A stretch of 64,000 nt of DNA from an uncultured Bacteroidales bacterium (GTDB lineage: Bacteria; Bacteroidota; Bacteroidia; Bacteroidales; P3), in the NCBI GenBank assembly GCA_947167075.1, contig CAMVGR010000001.1, forward strand, positions 186,001 to 250,000. Direction: 5' to 3'. The notes under the pieces were generated by a model. The model saw nothing but the letters and a program-made list of their open reading frames with translations, did no database searches and had not been told where the DNA came from. The position numbers and the translations under genes are program-made. Below, one piece after another: positions 54,129 to 62,536 of this stretch (position 1 is the stretch's first letter; each line of letters opens with the position of its first letter).

Positions 54129-55235
54129 TTAAATAAAACAATTAGCACACATTATTTCATCGCCAAGAATATCTGCAAGGGTTGCGCCTTTTTCTTGCTT
54201 TCGATTCTCTTCTTGGCGTTTGATTATATCAAGTTTGATTTGGCGTACACGCTCAGGTTTGCATAGTTCCTCCAAACTTTCATTTTGATTCCAAGTATAA
54301 CCATCTTTTTCGAATTTCATTGCCTTTTTATATAGGTCAGGATGCTGCTCTAGGAGCCATATCCATTCTATCTTCTGTTGAAAGAAGCAGAAATAGCAGC
54401 CAGAACGACTACGACAATATGTTCCCTGTTTGCCATCCACCTCAAAAGGTATTTCTTCATAGTAGGCTGGGACTCCAACTCCGCTTTCCCTCAGTATTCT
54501 AAATATATCGTCCTTTATTAGAACATCTGAATTATCTAACAATGGGAATTCATCTAATTTACCCACGGGATAATCTGTTGTTTTCAAATATTCAAAAACC
54601 ACATGATTGAATAACTTGATGTCATAATCAAGTAAGGCATTCAGCTTTTTTGAATAGAAGAATGTTTTTGAGAGAGGCTTTCTCACAATATCCATTATTT
54701 CCTCTTTTATAATTCCGTCTGGACATAGTTTGTCGTATATATCAATCAACTGTTTTATGTTGTCATTATGCAACACTTTATTGATTACATCGATACTCCA
54801 TATGTTTTTTCTAAATGGAAAGATTGCTTGAATATTTGGCTTAGATGAAATATACCCATCTCGATCTTCATCTCCTCGAATACCCACATAAGAGATTGCA
54901 TAATCATTACCAACAAATTCTTCAAACCGATCAAGTTTCATCTTTTTAGTACACCATCGGGCTTGTGGTGAGGGCAAAAAACCGCCCATAGCTTTCAAAT
55001 AATGATGGAAAGGAGTTGGCTCTGGGCTATTTTCAACTTCTACGGCCTTTAAACGAACAATCTTTCCTAAATAAGCTTCTAGGCGATTGATTAGAGCTTC
55101 AGTTTCATCTAATTCGCATCCAGTATCTGAATTATAATATTCAATCCCTAAGTTCGGGTATTTCTGTTTCAGATAGATGGCAAGTGCTGCGCTATCTTTG
55201 CCACCAGAAATACCTAATATATGTCGTATGTTCAT
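54129..55235 (-). CDS. DndC/SspD-like PAPS-reductase-family (PP-loop) sulfur-transfer protein
   Basis: 368 residues. The PP-loop SGGKDSAAL (10-18) binds ATP; GIRGDEDRDG and a cysteine group in WCTKKM and CRSRSGCYFCFFQQ could hold a 4Fe-4S cluster, as in DndC and SspD. In phosphorothioation systems this protein activates the DNA backbone phosphate for sulfur replacement. No DndA-type cysteine desulfurase lies in the operon, so sulfur would come from a housekeeping enzyme. It starts exactly where the preceding ATPase gene stops and ends five bases before DUF262. Confidence 0.88.
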   Translation of the reverse strand: MNIRHILGISGGKDSAALAIYLKQKYPNLGIEYYNSDTGCELDETEALINRLEAYLGKIVRLKAVEVENSPEPTPFHHYLKAMGGFLPSPQARWCTKKMKLDRFEEFVGNDYAISYVGIRGDEDRDGYISSKPNIQAIFPFRKNIWSIDVINKVLHNDNIKQLIDIYDKLCPDGIIKEEIMDIVRKPLSKTFFYSKKLNALLDYDIKLFNHVVFEYLKTTDYPVGKLDEFPLLDNSDVLIKDDIFRILRESGVGVPAYYEEIPFEVDGKQGTYCRSRSGCYFCFFQQKIEWIWLLEQHPDLYKKAMKFEKDGYTWNQNESLEELCKPERVRQIKLDIIKRQEENRKQEKGATLADILGDEIMCANCFI

Positions 55236-58200
55236 TTAATCGCCACCTTTCATTTTTTTGTTTAACAGGGAGAGAAGTGTACAGACATCCACATTGTTGT
55301 TGCCAGAGAGAATACGATTTATCTTATCTTCCAGTTCGGAAGACTTTATCTTGTCTTTTTCAGGCAGTATGTATGTCTGTGTGCGGATATTAGTGCCTTG
55401 GCTGGTCACCATATCAAAAGAGTAGGCGTCGCTATTGTCGGAATCTTTCATTCGGCGGGATATGTCAGAATATTTCTCACATTCTCGGAACATATAGATA
55501 AGGTCGTCGACAAGTTTGTCTTCCTGCTCGTCACGTAAAGTATCGAGGCGTTGGTCGAGGATGGTATAACAGATGGACTGATACCACTGTATGCGATTGT
55601 CGTATTCGGTCATCACGTGATGATAAAATTCCTTCTGTTTGCTGGTGAGAAGATGCGTCTTGACATTGGCCAACCGCTGACGGATTTCGGTTATGTATTC
55701 TGTGTAGTCGCCAGAATCAAGGCCCAATTCATCAACAAGGCGTTCCTCAATACGGTCAATCAGATTGGTATAACAAGTGCGTAGCTCGCGGATAGCGCGC
55801 TCGATGACCTGCCCATACTCGTTGATGGTTTGTTCGTCTTTCATCTTGGCGCGGTCAAAACCCAATGCATCTGGCAAGTCTTCGAAAAATGCTTGTTCTG
55901 GGTCTTTTGCTTTGGCAAGTACATCGCGGAAACGCATCGTGGAACGGTGGTTGAACTTGCGAGTATTTTTGGTATAGTCGTTCAGACGGACATAAAAGTG
56001 GAGGAAGGGTTTGATGGTATCAATAAAACTCTGAGTTGATATCGAGAACTCATCGCCGAGATTGACAAAACGGCGATATTGGTTAAAGAAACTGAGTTTG
56101 ACACCGTCGACAGCAAACTTTTTCACCTGATAGTCACGAGGGTGTTTCTGTAACAGATCAAAGAATTCCATATTGACATTTGGGATAAAGCTGCCACGAG
56201 TAGCATCATAGAGGGCAAAATCCTGCCTACGGATAAACAGATAAGTTGGAATCCAGAAGTCAAGCAAACCCTGTTTTACCTTGTAGGGTTTGTCTGTTAG
56301 TATCCCTATCAGCTCTGAAATACGACGAGGTTTATTGACGGTACTTCGTAAAAAATCTTCGGAAGCATCCCAGAGAGGCCTGAACCCTTCTCTGATATCA
56401 GCATCAGTGAATTCGCCATTCTGGTGCAGCCCTGTATCCTTTAAAAGAGAGTAGTAGATTGTCTTTTCTGGTGGGAACTTATCTTTGAGAAAACCAAGGT
56501 CTTCTTCTGCATAGTGTTCGATAAGTGCAGATAGGTAGTTCTTCCGGGCAGACGAAATTGTCCCGCTGAGCTTGTGACGGTTGAAGAGTTCGTTGCGCAA
56601 TTCGGGCGTTTTGAAATAAACTTCGTCACATACTCGAGAGAGTAGTTTATTAAAGTCGCGGTGAGAACGGATGTTTTGCTCTTTGCCGTTGTATATCCAT
56701 ACAACCTGGTTGTTGTATGAGAACAGACTGTCGCTCAATTCCTTGTTCAGTAGGTCTTGCTCATGTTCCATTAGTTTTTTAAACTCGCCGCGAGCTATGT
56801 TATCAGTCTCGACCACGGTGGTTTTCAAGAGATAGTCATATTTGTCGATATTGTGGAGATGGGTGATAAGATTATCCGTGTCCTTGAAGTAGGCAAAGAC
56901 AAGTGCGAGTCCGGAAGAGGCACTGACAGCCTTGAGTTCTTGTATAATATTCTTCTTGGTGGAAAAAATCAGTTCGATATATCCGTCGGTGTCTCCGTCT
57001 GGGGTGATTCTCTCAGGTGCATCAAGAATCTTGTAGTCAAAGAAACGTGGGGTGCCTTTTTGGTAAAAGTGCGCCTTTACAGGCGATATCCTTTGATGAA
57101 ACAGAAGACTTAGCCTCTCGATGAAATGGATGGGACGCGGGACAACAAGGCCGGCCTCATGGAACTCGCCTTCAAGATCGACATCAGTTCCCTCGAAGAG
57201 GACAAGGCGTCCGCGATAGTCGGCGAAGCGTACAATCTGCATTTTGATGAGTCGGCTGACAATAGATTCGGCATCTGGAGTGTCCATAGCCCATTTAGCG
57301 TAACGTGACAGCTGTTTTGCATCAAGACGGAAGCCTGCGTTTCCAAAGGCATTCATTAGACCTATCGATTTTATGATGCATTTTGCAGTATTTGTCTGTT
57401 TTTCGGACTCCCAAACCAAACTCTCGGCGCGTTCGATGGCACGTTGCATCGAGGCCCAGGTCATGGAGTCGGCATTGGCATCATTCAGCGTGGTCTGAAA
57501 ATTATAGGTGATGTAGTCGTATACTTTTGCAAGGTTGTATGTCTGACGTTCTGCAGGGAGAAAATCCATAACAGAGTCTTCGCCCCGCATGGCAAGGAAG
57601 GAGAAAAGGGAACGTTCGTTTTGACCATATCGTTGAATGGCCGAGGTGATGGCATAAGCGGAAAAAGTGTCCAAAGGATATAGTTGTGTGGCGATTTGCT
57701 CGTCGAAATCTTTAGCCACAAAACCTGTCTCCACAGCAAGGCGATGAAGGTTCTTGGCATTTGTCAATGCAGGAGTCTTTCCCCCTTCTTGCAGTTGGAC
57801 AGAGGCAAGGTGCAGTAGTTGCTCAATGGGCTCAACAAAAGTAATTTCTTTGAAACGGCCTTTCACCTTTTTCCATTCGTTACGCTGCTCCTCACTGAGG
57901 TTCTTGGCATAGGATCCGAAATTTTGGTGGAGAGTGGTGAGGAGAATAATCTGCCGAGAAGATTCGTTGACATATTCTGCCAACTTTTGCAGAAAATAGA
58001 GTTCCTTTTCGGGATTGTTCTTGGCGGCATGTTCGAGGACTTTTCCGAATTCATCTATCGCAATGACGAGAAATTTTCCTTGCTTACGGCATTTCTTATA
58101 GAAGCTGTCGAGTGCATCGAGTACGCTGTCGCCAGACTTCCCGTAGTTCAACTTGCGCTGCAAGAGGGTAACGAGGTCGCAGTAATCGCCTACAATATTT

Positions 58201-58469
58201 AGAATCTCAAAGTTGGCCTTGTCTGAGAGTATAGACGGGTTGAACAAAAGATTCTTCGAAGTGCCTTGTTGCATGTCGGACTCAACAGCCAGGAGAAAGC
58301 TGGATTTACCTGTGCCGTAGGTGCCAATGATGGTGAATGAATGGATGCCTGACTTGAAGCTGTCAACAATATTGCCGATGGATTTCTTTGCATTGGGTGT
58401 TACTATATAGCGAACACCTTTTGGAAAGCCATTTTCGATATTGGCCGATAAATTAAATGTTCGTTCCAT
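55236..58469 (-). CDS. Large P-loop ATPase of the defence operon
   Basis: 1077 residues. Walker A GTYGTGKS at 49-56, Walker B VIAIDEFGK (D139, E140) and a sensor-like LLTTLHQNF segment place the N-terminal 300 residues among AAA/STAND-like ATPases reminiscent of BREX BrxC/PglY and DptF. The remaining 750 residues are helical with no enzymatic motif seen. It may act as the DNA-remodelling or recruitment platform of the system. It overlaps the DUF4007 gene by 17 bases at its start and abuts the PP-loop gene at its end. Confidence 0.83.
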   Translation of the reverse strand: MERTFNLSANIENGFPKGVRYIVTPNAKKSIGNIVDSFKSGIHSFTIIGTYGTGKSSFLLAVESDMQQGTSKNLLFNPSILSDKANFEILNIVGDYCDLVTLLQRKLNYGKSGDSVLDALDSFYKKCRKQGKFLVIAIDEFGKVLEHAAKNNPEKELYFLQKLAEYVNESSRQIILLTTLHQNFGSYAKNLSEEQRNEWKKVKGRFKEITFVEPIEQLLHLASVQLQEGGKTPALTNAKNLHRLAVETGFVAKDFDEQIATQLYPLDTFSAYAITSAIQRYGQNERSLFSFLAMRGEDSVMDFLPAERQTYNLAKVYDYITYNFQTTLNDANADSMTWASMQRAIERAESLVWESEKQTNTAKCIIKSIGLMNAFGNAGFRLDAKQLSRYAKWAMDTPDAESIVSRLIKMQIVRFADYRGRLVLFEGTDVDLEGEFHEAGLVVPRPIHFIERLSLLFHQRISPVKAHFYQKGTPRFFDYKILDAPERITPDGDTDGYIELIFSTKKNIIQELKAVSASSGLALVFAYFKDTDNLITHLHNIDKYDYLLKTTVVETDNIARGEFKKLMEHEQDLLNKELSDSLFSYNNQVVWIYNGKEQNIRSHRDFNKLLSRVCDEVYFKTPELRNELFNRHKLSGTISSARKNYLSALIEHYAEEDLGFLKDKFPPEKTIYYSLLKDTGLHQNGEFTDADIREGFRPLWDASEDFLRSTVNKPRRISELIGILTDKPYKVKQGLLDFWIPTYLFIRRQDFALYDATRGSFIPNVNMEFFDLLQKHPRDYQVKKFAVDGVKLSFFNQYRRFVNLGDEFSISTQSFIDTIKPFLHFYVRLNDYTKNTRKFNHRSTMRFRDVLAKAKDPEQAFFEDLPDALGFDRAKMKDEQTINEYGQVIERAIRELRTCYTNLIDRIEERLVDELGLDSGDYTEYITEIRQRLANVKTHLLTSKQKEFYHHVMTEYDNRIQWYQSICYTILDQRLDTLRDEQEDKLVDDLIYMFRECEKYSDISRRMKDSDNSDAYSFDMVTSQGTNIRTQTYILPEKDKIKSSELEDKINRILSGNNNVDVCTLLSLLNKKMKGGD

Positions 58470-59313
58470 AGTAATCGTTCAGTATTTTTTCAGTTGAAAT
58501 ATCCTTGGTGAACTGCAGCTGCCGAATGCCGGATTCGTCGCTATAGGTGATACAATCGGAATATTGATCAGAAAGTGTTTTGAGCATTTCGATGATTTCA
58601 GAGTCATTCATACAGAACGGCATGCCAACGTAGTGACGAATGTCGTCGTATGGAAGTGTGTTGTCCTTGTCTCTGTTTTTGAGTTCCACGAGGGAATAGA
58701 GAAATATCTCCTTGGGGACTTTTCGCTTGCCTTCGGTGTTGAAATAGTATTCTTTTCCATCTTCCGTGATGCGCAACAAGTCGAGGTCGATGAACAAAGA
58801 GGAAAAGTCTTCGTTGGATTGTGGCTTCCGAGGAAGGGCGTAATTATGTATGAGGACATCAATGTCCTTTTTGACAGTGTTCTCGTTGAATTGGCTTTTA
58901 AGATCCTCGTCGGCCAACTTATATTTGATATGATTCGTATATTGCTCTTTAGTAAAACGAGTACGTTCGCGTTGAAAATCACAGAAGAACATCCTGTAGA
59001 TGGAGGCCTGTCCACTGAATACAAGGTTGAAATGCAGCAGATAGAGCGTTGCTAAGTCTTCAAGATAGGGGTCTTTGCCAGTATGGTCGTTGAAAAGGTA
59101 GTTTCCTATCCAAGTTATTCCTCCTTCATCGTATATATTACACACTTTAAGCCAATAACGAATAGAAGATACCATATTTTTCCCCACACCGAGATATATA
59201 ACCGCATCAGGTGCGTTGAAATCGCGATTCTGCACAACAAAATCATATCCTTTCTTGAGCCATAACGACTTGCAAGCAAAGGACTCGTGACCAGAAAAGC
59301 AGTATTTTGCCAT
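58453..59313 (-). CDS. DUF4007 protein, first gene of the defence operon
   Basis: 286 residues with the family signature FSGHESFACKSLWLKKGYDFV at the start, then DAVIYLGVGKNMVSSIRYWL and a helical C-terminal half. DUF4007 proteins recur in DNA phosphorothioation loci beside a large ATPase and a DndC-like protein. It is probably a DNA-binding or scaffold subunit. It opens the operon behind a canonical promoter at 59340-59370 and overlaps the ATPase gene by 17 bases. Confidence 0.85.
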   Translation of the reverse strand: MAKYCFSGHESFACKSLWLKKGYDFVVQNRDFNAPDAVIYLGVGKNMVSSIRYWLKVCNIYDEGGITWIGNYLFNDHTGKDPYLEDLATLYLLHFNLVFSGQASIYRMFFCDFQRERTRFTKEQYTNHIKYKLADEDLKSQFNENTVKKDIDVLIHNYALPRKPQSNEDFSSLFIDLDLLRITEDGKEYYFNTEGKRKVPKEIFLYSLVELKNRDKDNTLPYDDIRHYVGMPFCMNDSEIIEMLKTLSDQYSDCITYSDESGIRQLQFTKDISTEKILNDYYGTNI

Positions 59314-59339
59314 ATGACTTATTCATTATAATTAAAATG

Positions 59340-59370
59340 CAAAGATACGAAGATTATTTAAAATAGCAAA
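59340..59370 (-). promoter_or_regulatory. Promoter of the defence operon
   Basis: On the minus strand, TTTG at 59370-59367, 19 bp, then TATCTTTG at 59347-59340: an exact Bacteroidetes promoter, 27 bp before the DUF4007 ATG. It suggests the operon is well adapted to this host. Confidence 0.85.
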
Positions 59371-59647
59371 ATATAATTCGCGCGATGCGTGAAATTATAA
59401 ATATACCACCAGAAGATTAACTAATGACCATAAATCTAGTTTGTTTTTAAACATTTGATTTTTGTTGATCATCTGACTATTTACATTTGAGGAGGTTGTG
59501 TGTGGCGGGGCATTCTTCAATTGCACTGTGCGGAGTGGCTATTTCCATTTTAGAGCAACCACATCCTTGTCTAGTTCGCCCGTCTCGAATTTCATCTTCT
59601 AATGCTTACTAATATCAGGCACTTATTCTTGAATGGCAAAATATATT

Positions 59648-59687
59648 TGAATGCGTGAATGTGGGAATGTGTTAATGCGTTAGTGGG
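59648..59687 (+). repeat. 8-bp tandem array 1 (NNAATGYG)
   Basis: Five successive 8-bp units, the first four reading TGAATGCG, TGAATGTG, GGAATGTG and TTAATGCG, then a diverged one. It lies in the 1.5-kb gap (59314-60808) upstream of the defence operon; that gap holds only repeats, hairpins and a promoter, with no supported gene. Confidence 0.7.
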
Positions 59688-59742
59688 GTTAAGAGATGTA
59701 TGGTGGAGAGAGGTGAATTGTGGAATAGAAAAGGGATGTTGA

Positions 59743-59786
59743 GAGACCGTCGATGGATCGTCGAAAGATTGCCGAAGAGTTGGTGA
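59743..59786 (+). repeat. Degenerate 11-bp array (GTCGA/GCCGA units)
   Basis: Four 11-bp units ending in GTCGA, GTCGA, GCCGA and GGTGA. The register is kept although the sequence drifts. Between the two 8-bp arrays. Confidence 0.5.
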
Positions 59787-59895
59787 GCTATCGGGTGAAA
59801 ATCAGGAAGTTGCGAATGTTTATGGGTAACTTGCGTAATGTGTTGATTCTCAAGTGTTACATTATTGCGGCAAAGAAGGCACAAAGAAGAGAGAG

Positions 59896-59935
59896 AGAAT
59901 GCGGGAATGTGTGAATTTGTTAATGCGTTATTGTA
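59896..59935 (+). repeat. 8-bp tandem array 2 (NNAATGYG)
   Basis: About four 8-bp units (AGAATGCG, GGAATGTG, TGAATTTG, TTAATGCG) and a partial fifth, related to the array at 59648-59687. Confidence 0.65.
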
Positions 59936-60108
59936 AAAAACTGTCGAGTTCAATGAATCAACATATATAGCAGGGAGTAGATGAGGGCTTCTGTGAAATG
60001 ATAGGTTCAACCAAGCGGGTACTACAGGTATGTTACATGAAAACAAGTATTCTTTTGCGGCGCACTTACAGAGCTATTTATACCATATTCTTTACTTTTC
60101 GGCAAATC

Positions 60109-60240
60109 ACGATATGGTTTCTATATGCCATGTATATCCGTTGTATATGCATTCTATATGCATTCTATATGCTTCCTATATCCTTTGTATATGCTTCCTA
60201 TATGGTGGGGCTATGGTGAGGATATGGCAATATGATATGA
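60109..60240 (+). repeat. 11-bp tandem array, TATAT family (about 12 units)
   Basis: Twelve consecutive 11-bp units built around a TATAT or ATATG core, for example TCTATATGCAT (60153-60163), TGTATATGCAT (60142-60152) and TGTATATCCGT (60131-60141). The register holds for 132 bp while the non-core bases vary. The last three units are more diverged. Confidence 0.85.
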
Positions 60241-60509
60241 TGATATGGGTTTCGCTTTTATGTCTTGCGACTGGATTGAGTTGAAGGGTGGATATTTTTC
60301 GATGGTTTTCTGTTGTCGGTCGGCAGCCGTTCCACTGATGGTGGTCGGAAAAAAACGGAGGAACCTCGGCGCTACTACGATGTTATTACGGAGGTAGGAA
60401 GAAGATGTGCAATAGGTGAGTAAAACTAATAGGCAAACTTATGACTAAAACTAAGTCGTTAAAATATTGAAAACTAATGCTTTATCATAACATCAATATG
60501 ATTGAGGTC

Positions 60510-60602
60510 GCGTCTCTCCGAGACGCTGATTAGTTGAGTTTTCCTTGACCCCACACTGCGTTCCTTGTGTGGGGATATTAAGATTCAGCCTCTCCGAGGC
60601 TG
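60510..60602 (+). repeat. Triple-hairpin REP-like element
   Basis: Three closely spaced hairpins: GCGTCTC-TCC-GAGACGC (60510-60526), CCCCACAC with GTGTGGGG (60549-60574) and CAGCCTC-TCC-GAGGCTG (60586-60602). The outer two share the same TCC loop and CTC/GAG closing pairs. It resembles extragenic palindromic (REP/BIME) elements mobilised by RAYT transposases; no transposase gene is in the window. Confidence 0.6.
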
Positions 60603-60754
60603 ATGGAAAACCGGTCTTGTAATATGGCCAAAAACAAGCGACAAGTGGTATCAGCCTCTTGCCGCTTAATTCCACATAGCATAGGATGTCCCATCTATGC
60701 ACTTTCGTCGTCTCCTATTGACGATCTTTCGCACTTCAAACATATTTGAGCTAT

Positions 60755-60781
60755 AAAAAAAGGAGCCTTATAGAGGCTCCT
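60755..60781 (-). terminator. Terminator of proS
   Basis: AGGAGCCT pairs with AGGCTCCT around a five-base loop, followed on the minus strand by six T residues, 28 bp past the proS stop. Confidence 0.9.
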
Positions 60782-60808
60782 TTTGCATTCATAAGCAAAG
60801 GCTTACCA

Positions 60809-62281
60809 TTAGTAGCTGCGGGCGAAGACGACGCGGCGGTGGGAGGGCTTGCCGCTGTAGATGCAACGGCCTTCTTCCTCGGGGGCATCGAAGGGGATGC
60901 AGCGGATGGTGGCCTTGGTCTCTTCCTTGATGCGCTCCTCGGTCTCCTGGGTGCCGTCCCAATGGCAGAGGAGGAAGCCGTTCTTCTCGATCTCGACCTT
61001 GAAGTCGTCCCAGGTGTCGACACGGCGGGTCATGGAGGCGCGGAAGTCGGCGGCTTTCTTGAAGAGGTTCTGCTGTATTTGCTCCATGAGGTCGTAGACA
61101 TGGTCGGCGATGCCCTCGATGGGCATGGTGATCTTCTCCAGTGTGTCGCGGCGGCAGACCTCGCAGGTGCCGTTCTCGAGGTCGCGTGGGCCGATGGCGA
61201 GGCGCACGGGAACGCCCTTGAACTCGTACTCGTTGAACTTCCAGCCGGGCTTGTACTCGGGGCGGTTGTCGTACTTCACCACCAGGCCTTTGGCTTCGAG
61301 TGCACGGACGATGGGGGCGATGTGCTCGTCGAGCTGGCGCTGCTGCTCGTCGCTCTTGCAGATGGGGACGATGGCCACGTGGATGGGGGCCAGATGCGGC
61401 GGCAGGACGAGGCCGTTGTCGTCGGAGTGGGTCATGATGAGGGCACCCATCAGGCGGGTTGAGACACCCCACGAGGTGGCCCATACGTATTCGAGCTTGT
61501 TCTCCTTGTTGAGGAACTGCACCTCGAAGGCCTTGGCGAAGTTCTGTCCCAGGAAGTGGCTGGTGCCGGCTTGCAGGGCCTTGCCGTCCTGCATCATAGC
61601 CTCGATGCAGAGGGTGTCGAGGGCACCTGCGAAGCGCTCGTTGGGGCTCTTGTGGCCCTTGAGCACAGGCACGGCCATATATTTCTCCACAAACTCGGCA
61701 TAGACTTCGAGCATGCGGCGGGCCTCCTCCTCGGCCTCCTCGCGGGTGGCGTGGGCGGTGTGGCCTTCCTGCCAGAGGAACTCGGCGGTGCGGAGGAACA
61801 TGCGGGTGCGCATCTCCCAGCGCACGACGTTGGCCCACTGGTTGCAGAGGATGGGCAGGTCGCGATAGGACTTGATCCAGTTCTTATAGGTGCTCCAGAT
61901 GATGGTCTCGGAGGTGGGGCGGACGATGAGCTCTTCTTCGAGTTTGGCGCTGGGGTCGACGACGACACCGCTGCCGTCGGGGGCGTTCATCAGGCGGTGG
62001 TGGGTCACCACGGCGCACTCCTTGGCAAAGCCTTCGACGTGCTCGGCCTCACGGCTGAGGAAGCTTTTGGGGATGAAAAGGGGGAAGTAGGCGTTCTGGT
62101 GGCCGGTGGCCTTAAACATACTGTCGAGCTGGTGCTGCATCTTCTCCCAGATGGCGTAGCCATAGGGCTTGATGACCATACAGCCGCGCACAGCACTCTG
62201 CTCGGCTAGGTCGGCACGCACCACGAGTTCGTTATACCATTCGGAGTAGTTCTCACTACGTTTCGGAAAATCTTTTGCCAT
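60809..62281 (-). CDS. proS: Prolyl-tRNA synthetase, archaeal/eukaryotic type
   Basis: 490 residues from ATG at 62281 ([20 protein letters not shown]). The class II core is clear: motif 2 region [31 protein letters not shown] and [14 protein letters not shown], the anticodon-binding domain ([37 protein letters not shown]) and a C-terminal zinc-like domain ending in an aromatic residue (VVFARSY). It lacks the bacterial editing insertion, as in the ProS type 3 of Bacteroidetes. The high-G/C codon usage produces long spurious frames in the opposite direction, which are not genes. Confidence 0.97.
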   Translation of the reverse strand: MAKDFPKRSENYSEWYNELVVRADLAEQSAVRGCMVIKPYGYAIWEKMQHQLDSMFKATGHQNAYFPLFIPKSFLSREAEHVEGFAKECAVVTHHRLMNAPDGSGVVVDPSAKLEEELIVRPTSETIIWSTYKNWIKSYRDLPILCNQWANVVRWEMRTRMFLRTAEFLWQEGHTAHATREEAEEEARRMLEVYAEFVEKYMAVPVLKGHKSPNERFAGALDTLCIEAMMQDGKALQAGTSHFLGQNFAKAFEVQFLNKENKLEYVWATSWGVSTRLMGALIMTHSDDNGLVLPPHLAPIHVAIVPICKSDEQQRQLDEHIAPIVRALEAKGLVVKYDNRPEYKPGWKFNEYEFKGVPVRLAIGPRDLENGTCEVCRRDTLEKITMPIEGIADHVYDLMEQIQQNLFKKAADFRASMTRRVDTWDDFKVEIEKNGFLLCHWDGTQETEERIKEETKATIRCIPFDAPEEEGRCIYSGKPSHRRVVFARSY

Positions 62282-62337
62282 AGTCTGTTATGTACTTTTT
62301 ATTTTTCTATTTTGTTCATTTTCAGTATCTACGATGT

Positions 62338-62403
62338 GTCTGCACCGTACTTCCTCCGTACATGCACCGTAGATGAACCGTAGATGCACCGTGAATGATT
62401 CGT
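62338..62403 (+). repeat. 11-bp tandem array, CCGT family, copy F
   Basis: Six 11-bp units, five ending CCGT, including one ACATGCACCGT, one AGATGAACCGT and one AGATGCACCGT. The order resembles copies A and E but units have diverged. It lies in the 255-bp gap between the divergent proS and outer-membrane protein genes. Confidence 0.88.
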
Positions 62404-62536
62404 GGCGGAACATCCTGTCGACGGATTGTCTGCGATGGAGGGCCGGCTTATTTTTTATTCAGTGAGGCACAATATAGTTGGCCTACTGACGTTAATTTTT
62501 AATTAAACGTGGAATAGATTATAATATTGCATACAG

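Noticed and set aside
46788..59313. Complete canonical dndABCDE-FGH or sspABCDE system
   Set aside because: DndA/SspA, DndB and DptFGH are not recognisable and the gene order differs; only DndC- and DndD-like parts and the PLD-helicase are supported.
59672..60046. A 124-codon frame in the gap upstream of the defence operon
   Set aside because: It crosses the 8-bp and 11-bp arrays and translates into low-complexity sequence; treated as non-coding.
44714..60240. Integrated phage or conjugative element
   Set aside because: No integrase, transposase, terminase, capsid or conjugation gene was found in the window, and no att-like direct repeat at the tRNA-Gln gene.
60809..62281. Long open frames on the opposite strand and in other frames across proS
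   Set aside because: They are by-products of high G/C codon usage; their translations are Pro/Arg/Ala-rich without domains, while the proS frame shows all family motifs.
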